Origin: Loktanella atrilutea
Lineage (GTDB): Bacteria; Pseudomonadota; Alphaproteobacteria; Rhodobacterales; Rhodobacteraceae
Length of the DNA stretch: 34,187 nucleotides
Reading direction: 5' to 3'
Assembly (NCBI RefSeq): GCF_900128995.1
Contig: NZ_FQUE01000018.1
Span: forward strand, 1-34,187
Of the stretch, positions 8,429-16,731 are shown piece by piece (positions within the stretch are counted from its first letter, which is position 1; every line of letters starts with the position of its first letter). A program made the translations under genes and the position numbers. The notes under the pieces are model-generated. The model made no database searches. It had not been told where the DNA came from and was given only the letters and a program-made list of their open reading frames with translations.

Positions 8429-9328
8429 ATGCGGCTTAACTATCACCATCTGCGCTACTTCGAAGAGGTGGCTCGCGAAGGGAACCTGACCCGCGCCGCG
8501 GAGCGGCTGAACCTGTCCCAGTCGGCCCTGTCCACCCAGATCCGGCAGCTGGAGGACAGGTTGGGCCACCCGCTGTTCACCCGCACCAATCGGACGATGG
8601 TCCTGACAGAGGCGGGCCATATCGCCTTGGACCACGCCATACGAATCTTTGGCGTCGGTGACGATCTGATTGCCACGCTGACACGTAGCGGCGGCACCAT
8701 TGGCCCCTTGCGAGTGGGCGCACTCTCGACGCTATCGCGCAATTTTCAGCTTCGGTTTCTGCGGCCTATTCTGGCGGATGACGCTGCAGACCTCGTCCTG
8801 TCGTCGGGAAGCAGCCAGACTTTGCTGCGTGCACTGGAGGACTTGGCGCTTGATGTCGTCCTGCTGACCGATCCGCCCCCGCGAGAGACGTTTCCCGACT
8901 TGGTCGCACACCGTCTGGCAGAGCAGCCCGTTGCGATCCACGGCACGGTTCGGCGTCTGACGCATCCGACCCTGAACGCCCTTCTGTCTGCAGAGCCCGT
9001 GATCCTGCCGACCGAAAGCTCAATCCGGACGGGGTTCGACAGTCTTGTCGCCCGCCTCGGCGTCACGCCCCGGATCGCGGCGATCGTCGACGATATGGCG
9101 ATGGTCCGGCTGCTTGCGCGCGATGACGTTGGGCTGGCCATTACACCGGCGGTCGTGCTTGCCGATGAACTGGCCCAGGGGCTGCTCTGGACGGCTCCGT
9201 TTCCCCTCGAGATCGTCGAAAGCTTCTACGCTGTCACCGCCAAACGAACGTTTCCACATCCGCTGTCGAGCCGTTTGTTGTCCGGGAATGCGGCGGATTT
9301 GATCGAAGAGTTTAATGCATCGGCTTAG
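8429..9328 (+). CDS. LysR-family regulator divergent from dabBA
   Basis: This 299-residue LysR-type regulator has an N-terminal winged helix-turn-helix at about residues 3-62 (YHHLRYFEEVAREGNLTRAA, then LSQSALSTQIRQLE and LFTRTNRTMVLTEAG) and a substrate-binding domain from about 90. The NYHHLRYF beginning is typical of the NhaR-like branch. It is divergent from dabBA, so it probably controls carbon uptake, perhaps according to inorganic carbon or a central metabolite; the ligand is unknown. No clear Shine-Dalgarno precedes ATG 8429, but the start is fixed by the conserved N-terminus. Confidence 0.9.
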   Translation: MRLNYHHLRYFEEVAREGNLTRAAERLNLSQSALSTQIRQLEDRLGHPLFTRTNRTMVLTEAGHIALDHAIRIFGVGDDLIATLTRSGGTIGPLRVGALSTLSRNFQLRFLRPILADDAADLVLSSGSSQTLLRALEDLALDVVLLTDPPPRETFPDLVAHRLAEQPVAIHGTVRRLTHPTLNALLSAEPVILPTESSIRTGFDSLVARLGVTPRIAAIVDDMAMVRLLARDDVGLAITPAVVLADELAQGLLWTAPFPLEIVESFYAVTAKRTFPHPLSSRLLSGNAADLIEEFNASA

Positions 9329-9761
9329 AAAAGCAAATCAGCGGTCCACATTTCGGCCGAAGTTTGGTGCAATAGCGCCTCCAAATGATTGCGGAGCCTG
9401 TCTAATGTCAAAATTGTATTGTCGCGGTATGTCTGAGGGATTCAAGGGAGAGAGATCAGCCACCATGCAGGATCATTTATACAGGTAGAGGTTCAGCCTG
9501 ATCAAAAGTTCCTCAGCTAGACCATTAATTGGTTGGGCTTCCTCATTTGGCCAGGCCACCCTGCGATGTGATGTCTTCGCGCCTCGTGCGGACGAACTGC
9601 TTCATTAGCGAGGGGCGATTGAACAAATCTCGGTGCCAGACCGCGCGGTTCACAATCCCTTGCCGGCAACAGTTTCGCGTTGGTCCATCGTGTGGGGTGT
9701 CCTTCTGAGAGGTGTGAGCGTTTCTTCAATCGTCTCGCCCACATCATGCAAGGATGCATCC
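9329..9761. other. gene-free stretch of 433 bases
   Basis: I see no convincing gene here. GC falls below that of the neighbours in the first half. Open frames crossing the stretch lack ribosome sites and family motifs and run antisense to the DUF305 gene. It separates the carbon-uptake genes from the copper cluster and presumably carries the cluster's promoter, but no clear -35/-10 pair stands out. Confidence 0.5.
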
Positions 9762-10142
9762 ATGACCGACCGTCTCCGCCCTGCGGCAACCTTCGCCGCA
9801 CTCGTCGCCACCGTCTTCATGTCCGCCGCGCCCGCCATCGCGCAATCGACGGACCATGGCACCATGCACGGCACCCTGACCATGGACGAGGGCCGCATGG
9901 GTGCGATGGACACCATGATGGAGGCCATGGACGCCATCGAGCCGACCGGCGATGCCGATGCGGACTTCCTTCTCATGATGATCCCGCATCATCAGAGCGC
10001 CGTTGACATGTCGCGCGCCGCGCTGGCGGAGATGGACGACCCCGAAACCGTCGCCTTGGCCGATACCATTATCGAGGCACAGGAAGCCGAGATCGACATG
10101 ATGAAGGCGATGCTGGCCCGGCTGGGCCATCCCGTCGAATAG
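9762..10142 (+). CDS. secreted DUF305 protein
   Basis: This 126-residue protein starts with a signal peptide (basic MTDRLR, hydrophobic core, cleavage expected after AAPAIA at about residue 27). The rest is a four-helix DUF305 domain with the hallmark MMIPHHQSAVDMSRAAL and many methionines and acidic residues. DUF305 proteins are ferritin-like in predicted fold and are repeatedly found in copper clusters; a periplasmic metal-binding role is inferred. AGGA lies 7 bases before ATG 9762, which is preferred over the longer frame opening at 9633. It is the first gene of the copper-related group that includes the DUF411 and cytochrome c genes. Confidence 0.85.
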   Translation: MTDRLRPAATFAALVATVFMSAAPAIAQSTDHGTMHGTLTMDEGRMGAMDTMMEAMDAIEPTGDADADFLLMMIPHHQSAVDMSRAALAEMDDPETVALADTIIEAQEAEIDMMKAMLARLGHPVE

Positions 10143-10220
10143 GGCATGTCGTGTGGTGGACGGGCCAGCCGTCCGCCACTGCCCAGGAATATCACGCCCC
10201 GTCCATCCATGAGGTTCACC

Positions 10221-10706
10221 ATGACGTTTCATCCCTCGCTCAACCGCCGCTCTGCACTCGGGGCGATCGCCTGTGGCGTGACGTCCCTGGCGCTTCCCGC
10301 CATTGTGAGAGCAGAGGCACCGGCGACCCCGGTCTCGCTGCACGTCGCCAAGAGCCCGACCTGCGGCTGCTGCGAGGCCTGGGTCAACCTGGCCGTCGCC
10401 GAAGGGTTCGACGTCACGACGACGGAGATGGATGACGTCACTCCTGCCAAGGTGCAGGCCGGCGTGCCGCAGTCCCTGTGGTCCTGCCATACCGCATCGG
10501 TCGCGGGTTACGTCATCGAAGGCCATGTGCCGTTCGAGGCCATCGCCATGCTGCTGCGCGACCGGCCCGCGATCACGGGGCTGGCCGTGCCGGGCATGCC
10601 CATGGGCTCCCCCGGCATGGGCGATGACCCAGCGGCGCGCTTCGACGTGATCGCCTTCGGCGGCGCCGCGGCGGAGGGGCAGGTCTACTTCAAGGCCGGT
10701 GCATGA
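10221..10706 (+). CDS. DUF411 metal-binding protein
   Basis: This is a 161-residue exported protein. The N-terminus, [14 protein letters not shown], has a twin-arginine-like pair followed by a hydrophobic stretch ending near AIVRAEA, so Tat export is possible. The mature part begins with a thioredoxin-like strand and [10 protein letters not shown], the CxCC motif of DUF411, and continues with the family's SCHTA and [13 protein letters not shown] segments. DUF411 proteins are found with copper resistance genes and are thought to bind copper. ATG 10221 is chosen because GAGG lies 6 bases upstream; the in-frame ATG at 10209 has none. The stop overlaps the cytochrome c start as ATGA. Confidence 0.88.
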   Translation: MTFHPSLNRRSALGAIACGVTSLALPAIVRAEAPATPVSLHVAKSPTCGCCEAWVNLAVAEGFDVTTTEMDDVTPAKVQAGVPQSLWSCHTASVAGYVIEGHVPFEAIAMLLRDRPAITGLAVPGMPMGSPGMGDDPAARFDVIAFGGAAAEGQVYFKAGA

Positions 10707-11152
10707 GGCGCAGCCTCATCGCCGGGGCGAGCGTCCTGGCCGCCGGGGCGATCTGGTTTGTCGTGGCCGACCGCACGGCAGAGGCCGAGTCCATCCAACT
10801 GCGGCCCAACTCCCCGGACGTGGTGGCGCAGGGGGCCGAGATCTACGCCACGGCCTGCGCCAGCTGTCACGGGGCCGATCTGGAGGGCCAGCCGAACTGG
10901 CGCTCCCGCAATGCCGACGGGCGGTTGCCCGCGCCGCCCCACGATGCAAGCGGCCACACCTGGCACCATGACGCCACCGCCCTGTTTCAGCTGACGAAGC
11001 TGGGGGTCGCCGAGATGATCGGCGATCCCGGATATGCCTCCGACATGCCGGCCTTCGCCGACACCCTGACGGATGCGGAGATCGTGGCGGTTCTGAGCTA
11101 CATCAAATCGACCTGGCCCTCCGACATCCGCGCGCGGCACGACGGGCTCTGA
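10703..11152 (+). CDS. periplasmic class I cytochrome c
   Basis: This 149-residue protein has an N-terminal signal or anchor helix (residues 4-21) and one cytochrome c domain. The haem attachment site is CASCH at 52-56, and Met115 in SDMPAF is the expected distal ligand, so it is a mono-haem electron carrier on the periplasmic side. Its ATG overlaps the DUF411 stop by four bases, indicating translational coupling and a shared role, perhaps copper redox chemistry. It ends 44 bases from the convergent csoR stop. Confidence 0.88.
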   Translation: MRRSLIAGASVLAAGAIWFVVADRTAEAESIQLRPNSPDVVAQGAEIYATACASCHGADLEGQPNWRSRNADGRLPAPPHDASGHTWHHDATALFQLTKLGVAEMIGDPGYASDMPAFADTLTDAEIVAVLSYIKSTWPSDIRARHDGL

Positions 11153-11195
11153 GGCTCACCGCATCTCTCGTGGCAAGGGCGGCCTGTCGCCTCTG

Positions 11196-11468
11196 TCAGG
11201 CCTGCGTCTTCTGCAACAGCGCGATCAGCTCTTGGAATTTCGCCTGCTGTTCCGCAGGGTCGCCGCTGTCGATGGCGGCCTGCACACAGTGGTGGGCGTG
11301 GTCTTCGAGGATCAGGCGCTCAACCGCCTTCAGCGCCGAGCGGACGGCCGCCGTCTGCGCCAGGATGTCGACGCAATAACGGTCCTCGGACACCATCTTG
11401 GCGATGCCGCGCACTTGGCCTTCGAGCCGGGCGAGCCGGTCTAGTGTCTTCTGCCTGTTTTCCTTCAT
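11196..11468 (-). CDS. csoR: CsoR-type copper-sensing repressor
   Basis: This 90-residue all-helical protein belongs to the CsoR/RcnR/FrmR family (DUF156). The core [25 protein letters not shown] is typical. Cys32, His57 and Cys61 have the spacing (25, then 4) of the Cu(I) triad of CsoR; RcnR would have His and FrmR usually Glu at the last position. It should therefore repress neighbouring genes until Cu(I) binds. The start at 11468 is preferred over the longer frame to 11483 because it gives the family N-terminus [12 protein letters not shown]. It is divergent from the membrane DUF305 gene and an inverted repeat lies between them. Confidence 0.85.
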   Translation of the reverse strand: MKENRQKTLDRLARLEGQVRGIAKMVSEDRYCVDILAQTAAVRSALKAVERLILEDHAHHCVQAAIDSGDPAEQQAKFQELIALLQKTQA

Positions 11469-11521
11469 CCGTCGTCTTCCCACTTGTCCGGTTGGAACTC
11501 TCCGCCGCGTCCTCGCGTTCG

Positions 11522-11538
11522 ATACCCATTAGGGGTAT
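11522..11538. promoter_or_regulatory. CsoR-family operator candidate
   Basis: ATACCC (11522-11527) and GGGTAT (11533-11538) form a perfect 6-bp inverted repeat with a 5-base spacer. TACCC/GGGTA half-sites are characteristic of CsoR/RcnR/FrmR operators. The site lies 54 bases upstream of csoR and 59 bases upstream of the membrane DUF305 gene, so it could control both directions. Confidence 0.7.
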
Positions 11539-11596
11539 ATAACAGCCGGGTGTCGGGCTGACTGCCCTCATCCTTCGAGATAGGACGGATCTGACC

Positions 11597-12477
11597 GTGG
11601 ACCACGACAGGGAAGGCAGCAGCTACGGACGGTTCTTCGCGATGATCGCAACCTCGACGATCGCGATGTTCGGCCTGATGTATCTCAACACCTACGCGCT
11701 GGAGCATGTCTATTTCTCGCAGACGCGGATGTGGATGGCGCTCTACTGGGGGCCTTTATGGCCATCATCATGCTGGCCTTCATGCTGGGAATGTATCGCA
11801 ACACGGTGCTGAACGCCGCGATCTTCGGCGGGGCGGCGGTGGCCTTCGCGCTGTGCCTCTGGCTGGTGCGGTCGCAGTCGACCGTGGACGACGTGGCCTG
11901 GATGAAGGCGATGATCCCACACCATTCCATCGCGATCATGACCTCATCCCGCGCCCACATCACCGACCCACGCGTGCGCAAGCTGGCGGACGAGATCGTG
12001 CTGGCTCAGAACCGCGAGATCTCGGAGATGCGCTGGATGGTCGCCGACATCGAAGCCAACGGCAAGCAGACCGCCTTCCCCCTGGGTGAGGCCGAGGGCG
12101 CCGCCCAGATCGCGACACTGGCCGACTCACTGGCCACGCCGGTGATCGCCGCCGTGGACCTCGCGCCCCTGACGGCGGAGGACGTGGCCCTCGCGGTGCC
12201 CGCGGGCGAGACCTGCGCCTTCCGGCGCGGCACCGACACCGATCCCGTCCTGGTCGTGGCCGCCGACGGCAGCGCGGCGACCAAGGTCTCCGGCCAGCTG
12301 ATCCAGCTGAACAGTGAGGCCGCGCCCACCGCCGCGGGTGCCGTGAGCTCGACCGACGGCTTGCGCATCACCGTGACTCCGACTGCCGCCGCAGGCGAGG
12401 CGACGCTGCTGTTCGACCTCGCCACCACCCCATCCCTGACCGTCGGCTACGACGGCTACTGGACCTGTGCTGCCTGA
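11597..12477 (+). pseudogene. membrane-anchored DUF305 gene with one-base frameshift
   Basis: The frame from GTG 11597 begins MDHDREGSSYGRFFAMIATS, continues through a membrane helix to TRMWMALY, then becomes meaningless after 11746. The next frame takes up GAFMAIIMLAFMLGMY and goes on to a normal DUF305 domain with MIPHHSIAIM. Restoring one base between 11746 and 11747 gives MALYMGAFMAI, the expected family sequence, so this is a one-base deletion or a sequencing error. The repaired protein would be about 293 residues: three N-terminal helices, DUF305, then an unrecognised ~125-residue Ala/Thr-rich tail with two cysteines. The distal frame can start at ATG 11731, so a shortened product is possible. 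It is divergent from csoR and 28 bases from the glutaredoxin fusion gene. Confidence 0.75.
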
Positions 12478-12505
12478 GGGCAGGCCATTCGACAAGGAGA
12501 ACACG

Positions 12506-13264
12506 ATGCCAAAGGATACCACCACCGCCAAGACGGCCGTCCTCTACCGGATGGTCATGCCGGAACATACCTGCCCCTATGGCCTCAAGTCCAAGGACCT
12601 GCTGGAGCGGGAAGGCTATACGATCGAGGATCACCACCTGAAGACGCGGGAGGAGACCGACGCATTCAAGGCCGAGCACGGCGTCAAGACCACGCCGCAG
12701 ACCTTCATCGACGGCAAACGCATCGGCGGCTATGACGATCTCGCCGTGCATTTTGGCAAGAAGGACCCCGACGACGACGGCCTGTCCTACACGCCAGTCA
12801 TCGCGCTCTTCTCGGTCGCAGCGCTGACGGCGGCGGCCTTCACCTGGTATGCCTTTGGGACGCTGCTGACCTGGCAGACGCTGGGCTGGTTCGTCTCGAT
12901 CTCGATGATCCTGCTGGGCTTGCAGAAGCTCAAGGACATCGAGAGCTTCTCGACCATGTTCCTAAACTACGACCTGCTGGCAAAGCGCTGGGTGCGCTAC
13001 GGCTACGTCTATCCATTCATCGAGACGGGGGCGGGCATCCTCATGACGGCGATGGTCGCGACTTGGCTGTCGGCGCCGCTGGCTTTGCTGATCGGCACGA
13101 TCGGTGCCATCAGCGTGTTCAAGGCGGTCTACATCGACAAGCGAGAGCTGAAATGCGCCTGCGTCGGCGGCGACAGCAACGTCCCACTGGGCTTTGTGTC
13201 GCTGACCGAGAACCTCGGCATGGTCGCCATGTCGATCACGATGCTGGTGCTGCTGCTGATGTGA
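12506..13264 (+). CDS. glutaredoxin-MauE-like membrane fusion protein
   Basis: This is a 252-residue two-part protein. Residues 10-85 are a glutaredoxin domain with active site CPYG (Cys23, monothiol) and the TTPQTFIDGKRIGGYDDL glutathione-binding region. Residues ~95-250 are a four-helix membrane domain resembling MauE/DoxX-type proteins, with LKDIESFSTMFLNYDLLAKR and a CAC pair followed by SNVPLGFVSLTEN. AAGGAGA ends 5 bases before ATG 12506. The arrangement suggests thiol or glutathione redox chemistry at the membrane, which fits copper stress or maturation of an envelope protein. It is the last gene of the copper cluster. Its substrate is unknown. Confidence 0.83.
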   Translation: MPKDTTTAKTAVLYRMVMPEHTCPYGLKSKDLLEREGYTIEDHHLKTREETDAFKAEHGVKTTPQTFIDGKRIGGYDDLAVHFGKKDPDDDGLSYTPVIALFSVAALTAAAFTWYAFGTLLTWQTLGWFVSISMILLGLQKLKDIESFSTMFLNYDLLAKRWVRYGYVYPFIETGAGILMTAMVATWLSAPLALLIGTIGAISVFKAVYIDKRELKCACVGGDSNVPLGFVSLTENLGMVAMSITMLVLLLM

Positions 13265-13411
13265 TTACGGTATGGAGGCGGCTCCCGAAAGGAACAGGTC
13301 ATTCCTGTTTCAGATCTATCTCTTCAAAGCACTCATGATAGTAAAGTCAATAATGCTGCCTTCAACAATTTCGCCGAGGATCGACTTTGGAATTCGTTGT
13401 CCTACCAATGA

Positions 13412-14247
13412 GTAAATGGAAAATCCCATCCTCAATTGCGGCCACTAAAAATCGCTCAATTCAATACCGGCATCCGCCCACTACCGATCCTCGTGCGCTT
13501 GTCCGAAGAGATTCGGAACAATCTGTTCTTTATAGGTGGGTTGCACGTCCCGAGCATGATCGGCGCACCGGTCCCGCTATGAGCTGTCACTAACATGGCG
13601 CTGTCGACGGATACGAGCTTGCTGAACGCTACGACCGCAAGTTCCGCACGTCTGTATACGCCGACTTCTCAGGCGGGGCGCTACTGAGTCAGGCAACGAT
13701 ATCAATTGACCCACTCTCCATTGCGACGGACATGCCGGAAGGCACCGAGATACAGAGCGCGGGCGCTTCCAAGGTTATGGGCGACATCCTCGGCCAGTTC
13801 GACATCGCGATGGGGGGCATCTTGCTGATCGATGTCGTACAGGCGCTGCTTTTATCCGGCTCCGTGCCTCCGACTAAAATCCTAATAGCTTTTCCCCTTG
13901 CCATCAGTGGCGCGATCTTCTCACCTTACGTCTATTGCCCGGTATCGGTTTGTGGGTTATTATCGTATTCTTGATGCTGATAGGAATTCTTATCAAATTC
14001 GCCATTGTTCGGGCGGAGTTCGAGATGGAAAGCATGTCCAGCAGCTTCGAAATTTCGCGGCATTGTTGAGCGCCTGCTACAAGCACGCGGTTCGGGCTAT
14101 GACCGCTAACCCAGTACTTGATGGTCTACTCATGTCCACCGTCTTGTCACTGCTCTCCTCGTCGTTGCACTTCAGCGTGATCGGCAACTTCAAGACAATG
14201 GCTCGCACGATGCTAGACACCACACTTGGGACGAACCAACCCGCACC
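13412..14247 (+). pseudogene. RND efflux pump remnant, interrupted by IS66
   Basis: Pieces of an RND (AcrB/CusA-like) permease can be read in order but in three frames. AQFNTGIRPLPILVRL and GGLHVPSMIGAPVPL come first, ending in a TGA at 13577-13579. ERYDRKFRTSVYADFSGG through PEGTEIQSAGASKVMGD, GILLIDVVQALLL and IAFPLAISGAIFS occupy a second frame. GLWVIIVFLMLIGILIKFAIV occupies a third, and SACYKHAVRAMTANPVLDG follows back in a downstream frame. These match the periplasmic loop, PxGxE, PLAIxGA, LMLMGIxxKNAI and RARPIxMT segments of RND pumps. The final frame runs to 14247, where an IS66 element is inserted; after it, codons PKEAA and TGA (16733-16735) finish the gene. Only the distal third of the pump gene survives. 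Bases 13265-13411 hold nothing I can recognise. Confidence 0.72.
14240..14247. repeat. IS66 target-site duplication, left copy
   Basis: CCCGCACC here is repeated exactly at 16712-16719. Eight bases is the duplication length made by IS66-family transposition, so the two copies fix both ends of the element. Confidence 0.95.
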
Positions 14248-14276
14248 GTAAGCGGTCGCTGGACCCCACCGGCCGT

Positions 14277-15833
14277 TTAGCGTGACGGCTTGAAGTTCCA
14301 CGGCAGCAGGTCGTCGAGGCGGTTTTGGGGGTGGCCGGTGGCGATCGCCGTGAGGGTGGCCTTCAGATAGGCGAAAGGCTCGATGCCGTTGATCTTGCAG
14401 GTCTCGATCAAGGAGGCGATGCGGCCCCATGCGATGCCGCCTTCGTCGTGACCGGCAAAGAGTGCGTTCTTGCGACTGAGGGCGATGGGTCGGATCAGGT
14501 TTTCGACGCGGTTGTTGTCGATCTCAACGCGGCCGTCGGTCAGGAAAGTTTGCAATCCGTCCCAGTGATTGTGGATGTAGGTGAGCTTTTCACCCAGCCG
14601 GGATTTGGCGGAGATCTTGCGGCGTTGCGCCTGTAGCCAGTCGCCGAAGGCGGCAACCAGAGCCGCGGTGCGGGCCTGACGGGCTGACAGCCGGTAGCTT
14701 GGCAAGTTACCACGGATGTCGGCTTCGACAGCATAGATTTCGGCAATGCGGCGCAGGCCTTCGGCCGCAATTTCAGAACCGTCGCGGTCAAAGACCTCTT
14801 TCAGCTTTCGCCGGGCGTGCGCCCAGCAATGGGCGACACGAACGGGGGCACCACCTTTGCGGCTCGGTTTGGTCAGCCTGTTGTAGCCGGTGTAACCGTC
14901 GATCTGCAAAATGCCGTCAAAGCCAGCCAGGAAGGTTTCGGCATTCTCGCCTGCGCGGCCGGGTGCGTAGAAGTACACCACGCCGGGCGGGTCCTCGCTG
15001 CGCCAGGGTCGGTCATCGCGCGCCAGTGCCCAGAGGTATCCGGTCTTCGTCGTCCCGCGCCCCGGATCCAGCACCGGGGCCGTCGTTTCGTCCATGAACA
15101 GCTTGCCCGATCGTTTCAGGTGTTCAGCCAGCCGGTCGACGACGGGCTTGAGATGGAACGCCGCCTTACCAACCCAATCGGCCAGCACGGCGCGGTGCAG
15201 ATCAAGACCCGCCCGCGCCAGGATCTGGCTCTGTCTATATAGCGGAAGGTGATCTGCATACTTGCTGACCAGTACATGAGCGATGCTGGCCTCGGTCGGC
15301 AGGCCGCCCATGATCAGATGCGATGGTGCTGGGGCTTGGGTGACCCCGTCGGTGCAGGTCCGGCACGCATATTTGGGGCGCACGGTGACGACGATGCGCA
15401 GCTGTGCCGGCACGATGTCCAGCCGTTCGCTGCGGTCTTCGCCGATCCTGTGCATGACACCGCAGCCGCAGGGGCAGATCAGACTGGCAGGCTCAATGAC
15501 CTCCTCGATGCGCGGCAGTGCGGCCGGCAGATTGCCGATGGTGCGCTTTGGCGCGGGTTTGGTCTTCCCGGTGTCTGCTTTGGCGGCACGGGCTTCCTTT
15601 TCCGCTTCAACCTCGGCCAGTGCGATGGAGAGGTCCTCGAAGGCCAGTTGCCGTTCGTCCTCGGACAGCTTCTCCGACCGTTTGCCATGCAGGGCATGGA
15701 TCAGCTCGGCGATCAGATGCTCTTGGCGCTTGGTGATATCCTTGAGGGCCGCCACCTCTTCCAGCAACGCCTGAACCGCCGCGCGCTGTGCAGCGGGGAT
15801 TGTAGACAGGTCAATGACAGGGGACGCAATCAT
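14277..15833 (-). CDS. tnpC: IS66 transposase TnpC
   Basis: This is the 518-residue IS66-family transposase. An N-terminal coiled coil (about 20-55, ending KRSEKLSEDERQLAFEDL) leads to a zinc-finger-like ICPCGCGVMHRIGEDRSERLD region near 115-140 and a CRTC pair. The catalytic core includes KLFMDETTAPVLDPG, DGYTGYNRL, HCWAHARRKLKEV and DNNRVENLIRPIALSRKNALFAG. The C-terminal SLIETCKINGIEPFAYL is the family end. The length is normal and no stop interrupts it. It lies 54 bases after tnpB. Confidence 0.95.
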   Translation of the reverse strand: MIASPVIDLSTIPAAQRAAVQALLEEVAALKDITKRQEHLIAELIHALHGKRSEKLSEDERQLAFEDLSIALAEVEAEKEARAAKADTGKTKPAPKRTIGNLPAALPRIEEVIEPASLICPCGCGVMHRIGEDRSERLDIVPAQLRIVVTVRPKYACRTCTDGVTQAPAPSHLIMGGLPTEASIAHVLVSKYADHLPLYRQSQILARAGLDLHRAVLADWVGKAAFHLKPVVDRLAEHLKRSGKLFMDETTAPVLDPGRGTTKTGYLWALARDDRPWRSEDPPGVVYFYAPGRAGENAETFLAGFDGILQIDGYTGYNRLTKPSRKGGAPVRVAHCWAHARRKLKEVFDRDGSEIAAEGLRRIAEIYAVEADIRGNLPSYRLSARQARTAALVAAFGDWLQAQRRKISAKSRLGEKLTYIHNHWDGLQTFLTDGRVEIDNNRVENLIRPIALSRKNALFAGHDEGGIAWGRIASLIETCKINGIEPFAYLKATLTAIATGHPQNRLDDLLPWNFKPSR

Positions 15834-15887
15834 GACCCGAGACTACGATAAAACCCCAGCAAAAACACGCAAAAGACAGCGGTTGAT

Positions 15888-16241
15888 TCATTCTGCCGCA
15901 GCTGGCGGGCGCGCCTCCAGAGCCTTGACGCGGCGCCAGTCGAGCCCGGCAAACAGCGCCTCGAACTGGGCATGGTTGAGCGTCATGATCCCGTCCTTGA
16001 TGGCGGGCCAGGTGAAGGTTGCATCCTCCAGCCGCTTGTAGGCCATCACCAAACCCGTGCCGTCCCAATAAAGCAGTTTCAGCCTGTCAGCCCGGCGCGA
16101 GCGGAACACAAACACTGTGCCTGTGAACGGATCCTTGCGCAGCACCGACGACACCAGTGCAGCCAGGCCATCATGCCCTTTGCGGAAGTCGACGGGCTGC
16201 GTGGACACCAGAACACGCACCCGGTTTGAGGGGAACATCAT
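15888..16241 (-). CDS. tnpB: IS66 accessory protein TnpB
   Basis: This 117-residue IS66 Orf2 protein has the family pattern VRVLVSTQPVDFRKGHDGLAALV, then DPFTGTVFVFRSRRADRLKLLYWDGTG and a final KRLEDATFTWP segment. It is required with TnpC for IS66 transposition, though its biochemical role is poorly known. The ATG at 16241 overlaps the tnpA stop as ATGA and is preferred over the longer open frame. Confidence 0.93.
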   Translation of the reverse strand: MMFPSNRVRVLVSTQPVDFRKGHDGLAALVSSVLRKDPFTGTVFVFRSRRADRLKLLYWDGTGLVMAYKRLEDATFTWPAIKDGIMTLNHAQFEALFAGLDWRRVKALEARPPAAAE

Positions 16242-16627
16242 GATCCTGCTGCCAAGGCGCGCACGACCGACGCAATCCGCTCCGCCGAGGCTCCGGTTTC
16301 CAAACGGATCGCCACCGCGCCCGCGACGATCTCGGGCCGGTCCGCGGTGCCCACGGCACAACGGGGGCCATCATCAACAGGGCTAATCATCAATGATGCA
16401 AATTCCACCGGATCCTCCGGCGCCGGCAGCACCAGCCGCCCTTTGCGTGCCAGCGTGCGCCAGGCAGAAACGTGGTTCGCCGGAACATCATGACGCCGCG
16501 CCACTGCGTTCACGGTCACACCCGGCATCAGCGTCTCCGCCACGATCCGGGCCTTCATCTCATCAGGCCACTTCCGGTTCCGACGGCCACGACCGCCAAC
16601 CGGGAGAAACTCCAATGTAGTCTCCAT
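16238..16627 (-). CDS. tnpA: IS66 protein TnpA (helix-turn-helix)
   Basis: This 129-residue first IS66 protein contains a transposase-type helix-turn-helix: WPDEMKARIVAETLMPGVTV, then NAVARRHDVPANHVSAWR. It probably binds the element ends. The ATG at 16627 (METTLEFLPVGG) gives the usual N-terminus; an upstream ATG at 16648 is possible. The reading frame overlaps tnpB by four bases. Confidence 0.9.
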   Translation of the reverse strand: METTLEFLPVGGRGRRNRKWPDEMKARIVAETLMPGVTVNAVARRHDVPANHVSAWRTLARKGRLVLPAPEDPVEFASLMISPVDDGPRCAVGTADRPEIVAGAVAIRLETGASAERIASVVRALAAGS

Positions 16628-16711
16628 GGAGAAAATCCATTCCAACAATCACCAAGGTCCAAAAACCCGATCAGGATGAAAGCCGGAAGGTGGGAGGCAG
16701 GAAACGCTTAC

Positions 16712-16719
16712 CCCGCACC
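16712..16719. repeat. IS66 target-site duplication, right copy
   Basis: CCCGCACC is identical to 14240-14247. Removing the element and one copy rejoins the upstream frame to codons PKEAA and a TGA that overlaps the next gene's ATG. Confidence 0.95.
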
Positions 16720-16731
16720 GAAGGAGGCAGC

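Larger units (their letters stand above)
14248..16711 (-). mobile_element. complete IS66-family insertion sequence, 2464 bp
   Basis: The element carries tnpA, tnpB and tnpC in IS66 order, reading leftward. Its termini start GTAAGCG at 14248 and, on the other strand, GTAAGCG from 16711 inward; the inverted repeats also share a CCCACC-N2-CCG block. An exact 8-bp target duplication (CCCGCACC) flanks it, so it looks like a recent, unrearranged insertion. The target is the last codons of the RND pump remnant. All three frames are open, so it may be active. Confidence 0.95.
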
